From NCBI GenBank assembly GCA_016709545.1, contig JADJMO010000016.1, positions 124,001 through 188,000 of the forward strand: a stretch of 64,000 bases of DNA, written 5' to 3'. The position numbers were made by a program, and so were the translations under genes. The notes under the pieces are model-generated. The model did not search any database. It had not been told where the DNA came from and worked only from the letters and a program-made list of their open reading frames with translations. The stretch comes from Myxococcales bacterium. Its GTDB lineage: Bacteria > Myxococcota_A > Polyangia > Polyangiales > JADJMO01. This document shows, one piece after another, positions 36,338 through 44,471 of the stretch (position 1 is the first letter of the stretch; each line of letters starts with the position of its first letter).

Positions 36338-36820
36338 GTGGAGCGTCCGGCCGATCCGTTCTCCCGCTGGGCGCCCCACCGCGAGGTGCCGGGCGCGGGC
36401 TACTTGTGGCGGGCGCGGCGGGGGGTGCTGGTGAGCCAGTCGATGGCCCAGCGCTGTTCGGTCCCCTGGATCAAGGCCGTCGTCGACGCCGTCGATCGCA
36501 TGCTCGAGCACGAGATCGACATCGTCGGCGAAGGTGGGCTCACGTTCCTCCACGACTGGCGATCCTTCACGACCTACGAGGCCCAGGCCCGCGTCGAGCT
36601 CTTCGCGGCGATGCGGGGCCGACCGCGGGGCTACGTACGGCGGACCATGGTCGCGGTGCCGCCGACGCCGCTGTGGCGGATGGCGATGGCCGGCGCAGGC
36701 CTCGCGTACGCCTTCCTCGGGGTCCGGGCGCCGGAGCTGGTGAGCGACGCGCATCTCCTGCTGACACGCGAGACGCCGGCCCTGACCATGCCCGAGCCCG
36801 CCCCGGCCTGGTTCACCTGA
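36338..36820 (+). CDS. STAS-like hypothetical protein
   Basis: A 160-residue soluble protein starting at GTG. The core AVVDAVDRMLEHEIDIVGEG, TFLHDWRSFTTYEAQARVELF and MVAVPPTPLWRMAMAGAGLAYAFLG has the strand-helix pattern and 'FHDW...TxY...AR' block I associate with SpoIIAA/STAS-like proteins of myxobacteria. Function is unknown; antagonist-type partner switching is one possibility. It is the second such small protein close to smc. Confidence 0.5.
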   Translation: MERPADPFSRWAPHREVPGAGYLWRARRGVLVSQSMAQRCSVPWIKAVVDAVDRMLEHEIDIVGEGGLTFLHDWRSFTTYEAQARVELFAAMRGRPRGYVRRTMVAVPPTPLWRMAMAGAGLAYAFLGVRAPELVSDAHLLLTRETPALTMPEPAPAWFT

Positions 36821-36851
36821 CGCGGTCGGCTCCGGTCTTCAGCGGCGGCGA

Positions 36852-36888
36852 GAAGAAGCGGGCTGCCCTGCCGAAGCTGGCGCAGCAG
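36852..36888 (+). repeat. duplicate of the smc 3' tail
   Basis: These 37 nt match the end of smc (35757-35793) at 34 positions and in the same orientation. The bases just upstream also spell an SGGEK-like sequence, another smc hallmark. It lies in the 142-nt gap between two genes and is not in an intact frame. Confidence 0.65.
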
Positions 36889-36962
36889 AGGTCGCCGGAT
36901 ACGGCTGCGCTCGGCGCAGACTGGCTCACGAGCGCTGCGCGCGTTCTGCTTGTGCGGGCCGC

Positions 36963-38402
36963 ATGCACCCCCTCGCTCGCCCCCTCCTGCTCGCGGTCGC
37001 CCTGACCGCGTGCAACGGCGAAGCGTCGCTCGACGCTGCGCCGCCCGATGCCCTCACCGACGCTCCCATGGACGCGCCGTCCGAAGGAGCCTCCGACGCT
37101 CCGGCCGAGCCGCCAGCGGTCGACCTGCGCTTCGACGGGGGCTTCGTCCGCAAGGCCTTCCCCCGCGCCGATGGCGGGTTCGTCGTCCTCGTCGAGCCGC
37201 TCATGGACTTGCACGTCGACCAGGGGCTGCCCCGGCGCGAGGTGCGCTGGATCGGCCCCGACGGTCGGGAGGATGGGCCGCGCCGCGCCCCGACGGCCGC
37301 CGACGAGCAGCTGCTCGACGTCGCGGTGCACCCCTCGGGCGCCGTCTCGATCCTGTTCGCCTCGAACGCTGGCTATCGCGTGGTCCGTATCGCGAAGGAT
37401 GGCTTCGAGTGGTCGCACGCAGTGGTGGACCCCGAAGTGGCGACCGACCCGCCCGCGCTCGCACCCGGTGCCTCGAGTGGGCCGATCGAGACCCACAGCC
37501 ACGACACGGGTCGCGTCGCGGTCCACGGAGAAGACCTCGTGCTCGCGGCGCGCACCGCCCGCCACTCGGTGGTCGTGTACTGGCTGCGCCCCGCGGCGGC
37601 CCGTGACCTCCGGATCGTCCACCGCGCGCTGGCCTTCCCGGCGGCGTCGATGGCCCCGGTCGGCCTCACCGGTGGCAGCTTCGACACCTTCGGACAGGTG
37701 AACGCCCAGTACGCGGTCCACGTCGACGTCGACCAGAGCGGCCGCGTCTACGTCGGCGTGCGCTACCCGGAGATGTCGCACGGCCGCTATCCCAAGGTCG
37801 TCGCCACGGTGTTCGGCGAGCCGATCGTCGGCGACGCGGACGGGCTCGACAGCTACGTCGCGCGTCTCGCGCCCGACGGCGCGCGGCTGGGTACCAGCGT
37901 GATCTCCACCGACAAGCCCGACGAGATCTACGGCCTGCGCGCGGACGCCGATGGCGCCTGGGTCCTCGGGCGCAACGAGGTCTGGAGCTCGTCCGGCAAC
38001 GGCCACGACGCGCTCGTCGCCCGGGTGGACGAGCGCGGGAAGGTCACCGTGCGCGACTTCCACGTGGCGGAGGGGGACATCGCCTTCGACGCGGCGCCCG
38101 CCGCCGACGGCGGCGTGATCGTGGTCGGTGCCAGCGGCTACTTCCAGAACCCTTCGGGCGCCAGCATCTCGGAGGCGTCGTCGGTCTTCGCGCGCTGGCT
38201 CCGCGCCGACGGGTCGGCCGTGGACTTGTCGGTGCCGGTCGGCCCTCGCCACAACGAGGGGCGCTTCGTGCGCCGGGTCGGCGACCGGCTGCTGGTCGGC
38301 GGGATGCTCGATGGTCCGGGGACGCACTCGGCAGACAGCGCCCGGTCGCTGCTCCGGGCGCGGGGATTCCTCGCGCACGTGGCCCTGCCGAAGAGGCCTT
38401 GA
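36963..38402 (+). CDS. large lipoprotein, probable beta-propeller
   Basis: A 479-residue lipoprotein with lipobox ALTACNG (Cys17) and an Asp/Ala/Pro linker of about 35 residues. The rest is a series of strand-rich segments with GGFVVLVEP, DVDQSGRVYVGVR and ADADGAWVLGRNEV, spaced roughly as in beta-propeller proteins that carry cell-surface binding sites. No enzyme motif was seen. A TetR-type regulator follows 45 nt later on the same strand but has its own promoter. Confidence 0.65.
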   Translation: MHPLARPLLLAVALTACNGEASLDAAPPDALTDAPMDAPSEGASDAPAEPPAVDLRFDGGFVRKAFPRADGGFVVLVEPLMDLHVDQGLPRREVRWIGPDGREDGPRRAPTAADEQLLDVAVHPSGAVSILFASNAGYRVVRIAKDGFEWSHAVVDPEVATDPPALAPGASSGPIETHSHDTGRVAVHGEDLVLAARTARHSVVVYWLRPAAARDLRIVHRALAFPAASMAPVGLTGGSFDTFGQVNAQYAVHVDVDQSGRVYVGVRYPEMSHGRYPKVVATVFGEPIVGDADGLDSYVARLAPDGARLGTSVISTDKPDEIYGLRADADGAWVLGRNEVWSSSGNGHDALVARVDERGKVTVRDFHVAEGDIAFDAAPAADGGVIVVGASGYFQNPSGASISEASSVFARWLRADGSAVDLSVPVGPRHNEGRFVRRVGDRLLVGGMLDGPGTHSADSARSLLRARGFLAHVALPKRP

Positions 38403-38429
38403 CGGAAGCTGTGGTCGTGGCAACATAAG
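38399..38429 (+). promoter_or_regulatory. promoter of the TetR-family gene
   Basis: TTGACG (38399-38404), overlapping the previous stop codon, and CATAAG (38424-38429) with a 19-nt spacer. The palindromic operator begins at the end of the -10, so repressor binding would block initiation. Confidence 0.4.
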
Positions 38430-38445
38430 CGAACAAGGTGTTCGC
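38429..38445 (+). promoter_or_regulatory. perfect palindromic operator
   Basis: GCGAACA-AGG-TGTTCGC is a perfect 7-bp inverted repeat with a 3-nt centre. It ends 2 nt before the ATG of the TetR-family gene. Position and symmetry fit an autoregulatory operator. Confidence 0.55.
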
Positions 38446-38447
38446 AG

Positions 38448-39059
38448 ATGGCCCAGTACCAGAAAGACGAGGTCCGTGAGCGCATCGTCGAGGCGGCGCT
38501 CGCGGTGCTCGCCGAGCGCGGGTTCGGGGGCGCCTCGATCGCCGAGATCGCGCGGCGGGCGGGCGTCGCCACCGGCAACGTCTACCGGTACTTCCCGGGC
38601 AAGGAGGCGCTGTTCGAGGCGGCGGTGCCGGAGAGCTTCGTCGCCTCGATGCGTGCCGTGCTGCGCAAGCGTGTCCGTGCGCTCGCCGGCGTGGTCGACG
38701 CGAGCGGCCCGCCGTCGCCCGCGTTCGCGGCGGCCACTGCCGATCTCTTCAGGTTCTTGCTCGAGCACCGGCTGCGCATCGTCGTCGCGCTCGGTCGCGC
38801 CGAGGGCACTCGCTGGGACGGGCTGCGCGACGAGCTCGTCGACGAGCTCGTGACCCTGGCCATCGCCCACTTCCGGGAGCTCGATCCTGCGTTGCGGGTC
38901 ACCGAGGCCCGCCGCGCCGCGCTGCACGCCGTCTACCGCAACCTCACCGCGGCCACGGTGGCGCTGCTGCTCCGCTTCGCGGACGGTGCCAAGCTGCGCG
39001 CCGCCCTCGAGGACTACACCCGTTACCACCTCGCCGGGCTGCCCGCGCTGTTCCGCTGA
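38448..39059 (+). CDS. TetR-family transcriptional repressor
   Basis: A 203-residue regulator. The N-terminal helix-turn-helix is textbook TetR: GGASIAEIARRAGVATGNVYRYFPGKEALFEA. The C-terminal ligand-binding half is helical and not assignable to a ligand. It probably controls itself through the adjacent palindrome and perhaps the NmrA-like gene downstream. Confidence 0.88.
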   Translation: MAQYQKDEVRERIVEAALAVLAERGFGGASIAEIARRAGVATGNVYRYFPGKEALFEAAVPESFVASMRAVLRKRVRALAGVVDASGPPSPAFAAATADLFRFLLEHRLRIVVALGRAEGTRWDGLRDELVDELVTLAIAHFRELDPALRVTEARRAALHAVYRNLTAATVALLLRFADGAKLRAALEDYTRYHLAGLPALFR

Positions 39060-39137
39060 CGCTCCGCGGCTCGCCTCGCCCGGCGCCGATTTCGCTCGCC
39101 GTAAAAGTGAATGTCTCAATCGCATAAGGAGGATCCC

Positions 39138-40007
39138 ATGACCCATGCCCTCGTTCTCGGTGCTTCTGGTCTCGTCGGTGGTCACGTCGTCCAGGGCCTC
39201 GTCGCGCGAGGCTGCGCGGTCCGGTGCGCGGGCCGGCGGCCCCGCGAGGGCTGGGTCCGGTTCGATCTGACCGATCCCGCGACCTTCGGGCCGGCGCTCG
39301 CCGGCGTCGATCGCGTGTTCCTGGTCGCGCGGCCCGGCGACGACGCGCCCCAGGTGGTCGCGGCGCCGCTGATCGAGGCGATGGCGCGCGCGGGCGTGGC
39401 CCACGTCGTGAACCTCTCCGCGATGGGCGCCGAGCTGCGACCCGAGTTCGGTCTGCGCAAGGTGGAGCTCTTGCTCGAGGCCTCCGGCATGGCGTTCACG
39501 CACCTGCGGCCGAACTGGTTCATGCAGGTGTTCACGGTGCCGCCGCTGGGTCCGCTGCTCGCGCAGAGGGGGACCCTCGCGCTGCCGGCGGGCGACGCGC
39601 GCCTCTCCTTCGTCGACGCGCGTGACGTGGCCGACGTCGCCGTCGCCGCGCTGCTCGAAGAGCGCCTCCGCGGCACGGGCCTCACCCTGACCGGCCCCGA
39701 GGCGCTCGACCACGAGGCGGCGGTCCGCGAGATCGCGCGCGCGACCGGGCGGCCGTTCCGCTACCACGCGCAGACCGACGACGAGGCGAGGGCGGCGCTC
39801 TCGCGGAGCTTCGACCCGGCGCGGGTGGAGCGCCTGGTCGGGTTCTATCGCCTCGTGCGCGCCGGCGCGTGCGCGCCCGTGACGAGCGACGTCGAGCGCG
39901 CGACGGGGAGGCCCGCGCGGAGGTTCGCGCCCTTCTGCGACGAGCACCGCGCCGCGTGGTATCCTCCTCACGCGTCGGCGCCCGTCGACGCGACCATGGG
40001 CACCTGA
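39138..40007 (+). CDS. NmrA/YbjT-like NAD(P)-binding protein
   Basis: A 289-residue atypical short-chain dehydrogenase-like protein. The Rossmann motif is GASGLVGGHV; NmrA-type blocks HVVNLSAMGAEL and SGMAFTHLRPNWFMQVF follow. There is no clear YxxxK, which is usual for this subgroup. The start at ATG 39138 is chosen because AAGGAGG lies 5 nt before it, one of the few strong Shine-Dalgarno sites here. It is probably regulated by the TetR protein 78 nt upstream. Confidence 0.8.
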   Translation: MTHALVLGASGLVGGHVVQGLVARGCAVRCAGRRPREGWVRFDLTDPATFGPALAGVDRVFLVARPGDDAPQVVAAPLIEAMARAGVAHVVNLSAMGAELRPEFGLRKVELLLEASGMAFTHLRPNWFMQVFTVPPLGPLLAQRGTLALPAGDARLSFVDARDVADVAVAALLEERLRGTGLTLTGPEALDHEAAVREIARATGRPFRYHAQTDDEARAALSRSFDPARVERLVGFYRLVRAGACAPVTSDVERATGRPARRFAPFCDEHRAAWYPPHASAPVDATMGT

Positions 40008-40027
40008 TCTTCCCCTCGAGTCATCCT

Positions 40028-40048
40028 GAGCGCCGTCCAGCGGCGCTC
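40028..40048 (+). terminator. hairpin after the NmrA-like gene
   Basis: GAGCGCCG and CGGCGCTC form a perfect 8-bp stem with a 5-nt loop, 20 nt past the stop codon. Confidence 0.45.
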
Positions 40049-40092
40049 GTGTCTTCGACCATACACGCGCTCGGCGCGTGGGGAGATCCAGC

Positions 40093-41577
40093 ATGGCTAC
40101 CGTGTCCATCACGGGGCTCGTCTTCGCGTACGCGGAGGCGACCCCCATCCTCGATCACGTGACGTTCCACCTCGAGCGCGGGGCGACCGCGCTCGTAGGG
40201 CCGAACGGCGCGGGGAAGACCACGCTCTTGCGGCTGCTCACGGGTGAGCTGCGCCCGCAGGCCGGCCGCATCGAGCTGTCGCCTCGTGACGCGCGCGTGG
40301 TCGTCTGTCCGCAGACGGTCGAGCGCGAGGACGGGCTCGTGGAGGCACTCGCCTCCCGCGACGACGGGGAGGCGCGCCGCCTCTGTGCGCTGCTCTCGGC
40401 GCCGCGTGACGAGCTCGGGCGGTGGTCGACGCTGTCGCCCGGCGAGCGCAAGCGGCTGCAGCTCGCGGCGGCGCTGCTCGCCGAGCCCGACGTCCTCTTG
40501 CTCGACGAGCCGCAGAACCACCTCGATCGCGACGCGCGCGCCGTGCTCGAGGCCGTGATCGGCGAGGCGAGGGGGAGCGTGATCCTCGTGTCGCACGACC
40601 GCGCGCTGCTCGACGCCTGCACGTCGCGCACGGTGCGGCTCGAGCGCGGCCGGGTGCGCGCGTTCCCGGGGCCGTTCTCGGAGGCGGCCGCGCATTTTCG
40701 CGCGGAGGACGACGCGCGGGCGTTCGAGCGCGAGACGCTCGTCGCGGCCGCGAAGAAAGCCAAGCGCGCGCTCGTCGACGCGCGGCGCACGCACGCGGCG
40801 GCCGAGCGCAGCCTGTCCCGCGGGCAGCGCATGAAGGGCCCGCGCGACTCCGACGCGCGCAGCGTCTCGGCGCAGATGCGGGCCGAGCGCGCGGAGGGCC
40901 ACCTCGGCCGCGCGGTCGCGGGGCGCAAGGTCGAGGCCGAGCGGGCCGAGGCGCGCGCCGCGGCGATCGAGGTGGAGAAGAGCCTCGGTGGCTCGGTGAT
41001 GCTGGGCTACGCGCCGAGCCCGCGGCCGTGGGTGCTCTCGTGGTCGGGGACGCTGCGCGTCGGGGACCGCGTGCTGACCGAGGGGTCGTATCGCCTCGCG
41101 CGCGACGGACGGGTCTGGCTCTCGGGCCCGAACGGCGTCGGCAAGTCGTCGCTGCTCCGCGCGATGCTGGCGAGCGGGTCGGATCGTGTCCTCCACCTGC
41201 CGCAGACGCTCGGCGAGGCGGACGGTCGGGCCTACCTCGCGCGTCTGCGAGCCCTCCCACGCGACCAGCGAGGTCGGGTGCTGCAGTGCGTGGCAGCGCT
41301 CGGGGTCGATCCCGCGCGCCTCCTCACGTCGGAGGACCCGTCGCCCGGCGAGGCGCGCAAGCTCGCGCTCTCGTTCGGGCTCGGCCTCCACGCGTGGGCG
41401 CTCGTGCTCGACGAGCCCGAGAACCACCTGGATCTGCCCTCGATCGAGCGCCTCGAGGCCGCGCTCCGCGCGTTCCCCGGGGCCCTCTTGCTGGTGACCC
41501 ACGACGAGCAGCTCGCGACGCGGTGTACGACCGAGCGATGGGAGCTCGTCGAGGAGCGTCGTACGATGGGCCCGTGA
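40093..41577 (+). CDS. ABC-F family ATPase
   Basis: A 494-residue protein with two ABC ATPase domains and no membrane part. Domain 1: GPNGAGKTT, LSPGERKRLQ, LLLDEPQNHLD. Domain 2: GPNGVGKSS, SPGEARKLAL, LVLDEPENHLD. The central linker is charged and helical. Family knowledge: ABC-F proteins act on ribosomes, and some protect them from antibiotics. No known resistance subgroup can be called from sequence alone. ATG 40093 (MATVSITGLVF) is preferred over an upstream ATG at 40078. Confidence 0.87.
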   Translation: MATVSITGLVFAYAEATPILDHVTFHLERGATALVGPNGAGKTTLLRLLTGELRPQAGRIELSPRDARVVVCPQTVEREDGLVEALASRDDGEARRLCALLSAPRDELGRWSTLSPGERKRLQLAAALLAEPDVLLLDEPQNHLDRDARAVLEAVIGEARGSVILVSHDRALLDACTSRTVRLERGRVRAFPGPFSEAAAHFRAEDDARAFERETLVAAAKKAKRALVDARRTHAAAERSLSRGQRMKGPRDSDARSVSAQMRAERAEGHLGRAVAGRKVEAERAEARAAAIEVEKSLGGSVMLGYAPSPRPWVLSWSGTLRVGDRVLTEGSYRLARDGRVWLSGPNGVGKSSLLRAMLASGSDRVLHLPQTLGEADGRAYLARLRALPRDQRGRVLQCVAALGVDPARLLTSEDPSPGEARKLALSFGLGLHAWALVLDEPENHLDLPSIERLEAALRAFPGALLLVTHDEQLATRCTTERWELVEERRTMGP

Positions 41578-41602
41578 GACGTCGTCTCCCAGGAGTTCCT
41601 CC

Positions 41603-42034
41603 ATGACCATGACCGACTACGCGTCCGTCGATGCCTACATCGCAGCCCAATCCGAGGCCGCGCGCCCACGACTCACGCGCATGCGGAACGTGATCCGGAA
41701 GACCGTGCCGCGCGCGGTCGAGAGCATCTCGTACAAGATCCCGACCTACAAGCTGCACGGCAAGCCGCTCGTCTTCTTCGCGGCGTGGAAGGAGCACCTC
41801 TCGCTCTACCCGGCGTCGGCCCGGGTCTTCGAGGAGATCCCCGAGCTCTTGCCCTTCAAGCACGGCAAGGACACGGTTCGGCTCCGGTACGACGCGACGC
41901 TGCCCGTACACCTCGTCGCGCGGTTCGCGAAGGTACGCGAGCTCGAGGTCGATGCCGAGGAACTGCTCGACCCGGCCAAGAAGCCGGTCACGAAGAAGAA
42001 GCCGGTCACGAAGAAGCCGGTCGCGAACACTTAG
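41603..42034 (+). CDS. DUF1801 family protein
   Basis: A 143-residue protein with the DUF1801/YdhG fold: YIAAQSEAARPRLTRMRNVIRK, ESISYKIPTYKLHGKPLVFF and EHLSLYPAS. The tail is a short Lys/Pro/Val/Thr repeat (KKPVTKKKPVTKKPV) from repeated codons. Its function is not known, though iron-chaperone-like roles have been suggested for relatives. AGGAG lies 8 nt before the ATG. Confidence 0.8.
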   Translation: MTMTDYASVDAYIAAQSEAARPRLTRMRNVIRKTVPRAVESISYKIPTYKLHGKPLVFFAAWKEHLSLYPASARVFEEIPELLPFKHGKDTVRLRYDATLPVHLVARFAKVRELEVDAEELLDPAKKPVTKKKPVTKKPVANT

Positions 42035-42082
42035 GGCGGGCCCTCGAGGGTGTCGAAGTCTCCTCGTCGTGAGCCCTCTTCG

Positions 42083-42838
42083 TCAGCGACCCATCCAGGC
42101 CTTGAACGCAGCGCCGTTCTCCTGGCTCACACAGACCACGCGCGCGGGCGACAGCTTCACCTCGAGGCGGCCCTTTCCGAGCGAGCGAAAGCTGCGCACG
42201 GAGCGCACGTTCACGAGGGACGCGCGGTTGGTGCGAAAGAACGTCGTCGGGTCCAGCTCGAGCCCGAGCGCGGACAACGACCGATCGACGAGTAGCTCGT
42301 GTCCGTCCGTGGTGACGAGAACCGTCAGCTTGTCGCCGGCCAGGAAGTAGGCGACCTCGTCGACGCCCACGGCGCGCAGCTCGGTGCCGAGTCGGGCGAG
42401 GATCCGCCGCCGCGCACCCCGCGCGTGCGGCTCCGCGGCCGATGCCTCGGCGATGGCCTCGGCGGACTGCGGTGCGAGGAGCGTCCGCAAGTCACGGTGC
42501 TTGTCGAGCGCGCGCGCGACGGCGTGCGGATCGATGGGCTTGAGCAGGTAGTCGATGGCGGCACAGCGAAACGCTTCGAGGAGATACGCGTCGTGCGCGG
42601 TGGCGAACACGACGGGGCACCTCACCCGGCCCTCCCGGAACAGGGCGAGCGCGTTGCCGTCGGCGAGGATGATGTCGCTGATGACCAGGTCGGGCGTGGG
42701 GTGGGTCGAGAACCACGCCCGCGCCGCCGCGAGCGTGGCGAGCTCGGCTTCGACCCGCGCGTCGGGGCGCGCGGCGACGACCGCGGCGCGGAGCTGCGCC
42801 ATGGCCGGCGGTTCGTCCTCGAGGAGCACCAGCCGCAT
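42083..42838 (-). CDS. LytTR-family response regulator
   Basis: A 251-residue two-component regulator. The N-terminal receiver has Asp55 (VISDIILADG) and the Lys in LLKPID; the C-terminal LytTR DNA-binding domain includes VDEVAYFLAGDKLTVLVTTDG, FFRTNRASLVNV and RLEVKLS. It is translationally coupled to the kinase upstream (ATGA overlap at 42838-42840), so the two form a pair. Confidence 0.9.
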   Translation of the reverse strand: MRLVLLEDEPPAMAQLRAAVVAARPDARVEAELATLAAARAWFSTHPTPDLVISDIILADGNALALFREGRVRCPVVFATAHDAYLLEAFRCAAIDYLLKPIDPHAVARALDKHRDLRTLLAPQSAEAIAEASAAEPHARGARRRILARLGTELRAVGVDEVAYFLAGDKLTVLVTTDGHELLVDRSLSALGLELDPTTFFRTNRASLVNVRSVRSFRSLGKGRLEVKLSPARVVCVSQENGAAFKAWMGR

Positions 42839-43916
42839 CAGGCGGCTCCGGTCGGGGCGCCCAGGGGAACGGTGACCCGGAATCGCTGCAGGGTCTCCTC
42901 GATGACGAGCGGGCGATGGGTGCAGAGGCGAACGCGCTCGGCGAGGTTCTCGAGCCCCAGCGCGGCGCCCCCGACGCGCGCGTCTTCGCGGGGTACGCGC
43001 GTGTTCGTGACGACGACCTCGCCGGGCCGGAGCGCGAGCTCCACGACGAGCGGGCGCTCGGCGTGGAAGGCGTTGTGCTTGGCGGCGTTCTCGACGAGGA
43101 GCTGGAGGCTCGTCGGCGGCAACGTGGCCGAGCGGTCGGCGCCTTCGTCGATCAGCTCGAGCCGAAAGGCGTCCCCGAAGCGGATCGAAAGGAGCGAGGC
43201 GTAGCGCTGCGTGAGGTCGATCTCCTCTCCGAGCGTGACGGTGTGCTCGTCCGAGGTCGAGAGCAGGTAACGCGTCACGCCGGCGAAGTCGCGAACGAAG
43301 GTCGCCGCCCGGGAGGGTCGGCGGTGACCAGGTGCTGGAGCGTGTTCAAGCAGTTGAAGATGAAGTGCGGATCGATCTGACGCCGCGGGGCCAGGAGCTC
43401 GGCCTCCGCGCGAATGCGCTCCCCGCGCGCCATGGTGAGCGCGTCTGACTCGCGGTCCTTGATGAGCAGCACGGTCTCGTACGCGTGCGACACGAACACG
43501 ACGCAGACGACGTTGGTGAGCACCACGGCGCGCAGGTCGACGTGCACGTGGGCGGCGCCTTCCCACGCCCGGAGCACGAGCGCCGTCAGCGGGGCGGTGT
43601 AGAGCACGATGCCCGCGAGCAGCGTGGCGATGCGGCGTGCCGGTCTCTCCAGCCAGTCGCGGGTCGTGCGTTGACGCAGCAGGAGCCACCGGTTCCCGTG
43701 CCATATGGCGGCAGACAACGCGAGGAAGGCGGCCGCTCCGAGCCAGGTCACTCGGTCGCTCAGCGTGTGCGTGCCATAGAGGTCGAACACCCAGGGGATG
43801 ACGAGGCCGAACGCGGGGATCCCGAGCGCGCGCACCAGGACGTCGCGGAGCGGCGCGCGGGGGACCTCGGGGGACGCGCTGGCTCCGACCGCTCGGGCGT
43901 CCCTCGACGAACTCAT
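42838..43916 (-). CDS. LytS-type sensor histidine kinase (frameshifted)
   Basis: A ~360-residue membrane kinase of the LytS/YehU group. About four membrane helices are followed by the His-kinase block ERIRAEAELLAPRRQIDPHFIFNCLNTLQ (written here in two halves: RRQIDPHFIFNCLNTLQ is the phospho-acceptor region). After a frame change near 43310 come VRDFAGVTRYLL, the N-box LLVENAAKHNAF and the G-type LGLENLAERV. TACCTT lies 7 nt before the ATG. Confidence 0.82.
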
Positions 43917-44040
43917 CCTTGCGAAGGTAGCGCGCGAGAATCCGCGCCTCCACGGCGCGCCGGTCGCCGTTCATCCCGAAATTGTCCAGCTTCGTCCGAC
44001 GAGGCCTGACCGAGCTCGGACGGGTGCGCGACAACGAGTC

Positions 44041-44433
44041 ATGCCGCCGATCCACTGGCCCGCCGTCCTCGCCGCGACGCTCCTCACCTTCGCGCTGGGT
44101 GGCCTCTGGTACGGGCCGCTCTTCGGCGAGCGATGGCGGCGTCTGATGCAGCTCGATGCCGCCACGCTCGAGGCGAACGTGCCGCGCACCTTCGCCGTTG
44201 CGTTCGTGATGGCGCTGGTCGCCGCCGTCAACCTCGCGGCGTTCATCGGGCCCAAGGCCAGCGCGGGCTTCGGCACCGCCGCGGGGGCAGCAGCCGGAAT
44301 CGGCTGGGTGGCGACGTCGCTCGGCACGACGTACGCATTCGGGCGAAGGCCGCTCGCGCTGGCGCTCATCGACGGTGGCTACCACGCTCTCTCCTTCACC
44401 CTCATGGGCGCCCTGCTCGGTGCGTGGCACTGA
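44041..44433 (+). CDS. DUF1761 membrane protein
   Basis: A 130-residue protein with four predicted membrane helices. The pattern HWPAVLAATLLTFALGGLWY near the start and AFVMALVAAVNLAAFIG, GYHALSFTLMGALLG later fits DUF1761. Function unknown. It is transcribed divergently from the kinase across a 124-nt gap. Confidence 0.75.
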   Translation: MPPIHWPAVLAATLLTFALGGLWYGPLFGERWRRLMQLDAATLEANVPRTFAVAFVMALVAAVNLAAFIGPKASAGFGTAAGAAAGIGWVATSLGTTYAFGRRPLALALIDGGYHALSFTLMGALLGAWH

Positions 44434-44459
44434 CGCGGCGCGCGCGCCCAGGAGCGTCG

Positions 44460-44465
44460 TACGAT
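44460..44465 (+). promoter_or_regulatory. -10 hexamer, leaderless-type promoter
   Basis: TACGAT is exactly 6 nt before GTG 44472. The surrounding AGGAGCGTCGTACGATGGGC recurs at 41554-41573, in the 3' end of the ABC-F gene. Confidence 0.45.
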
Positions 44466-44471
44466 GGGCGC

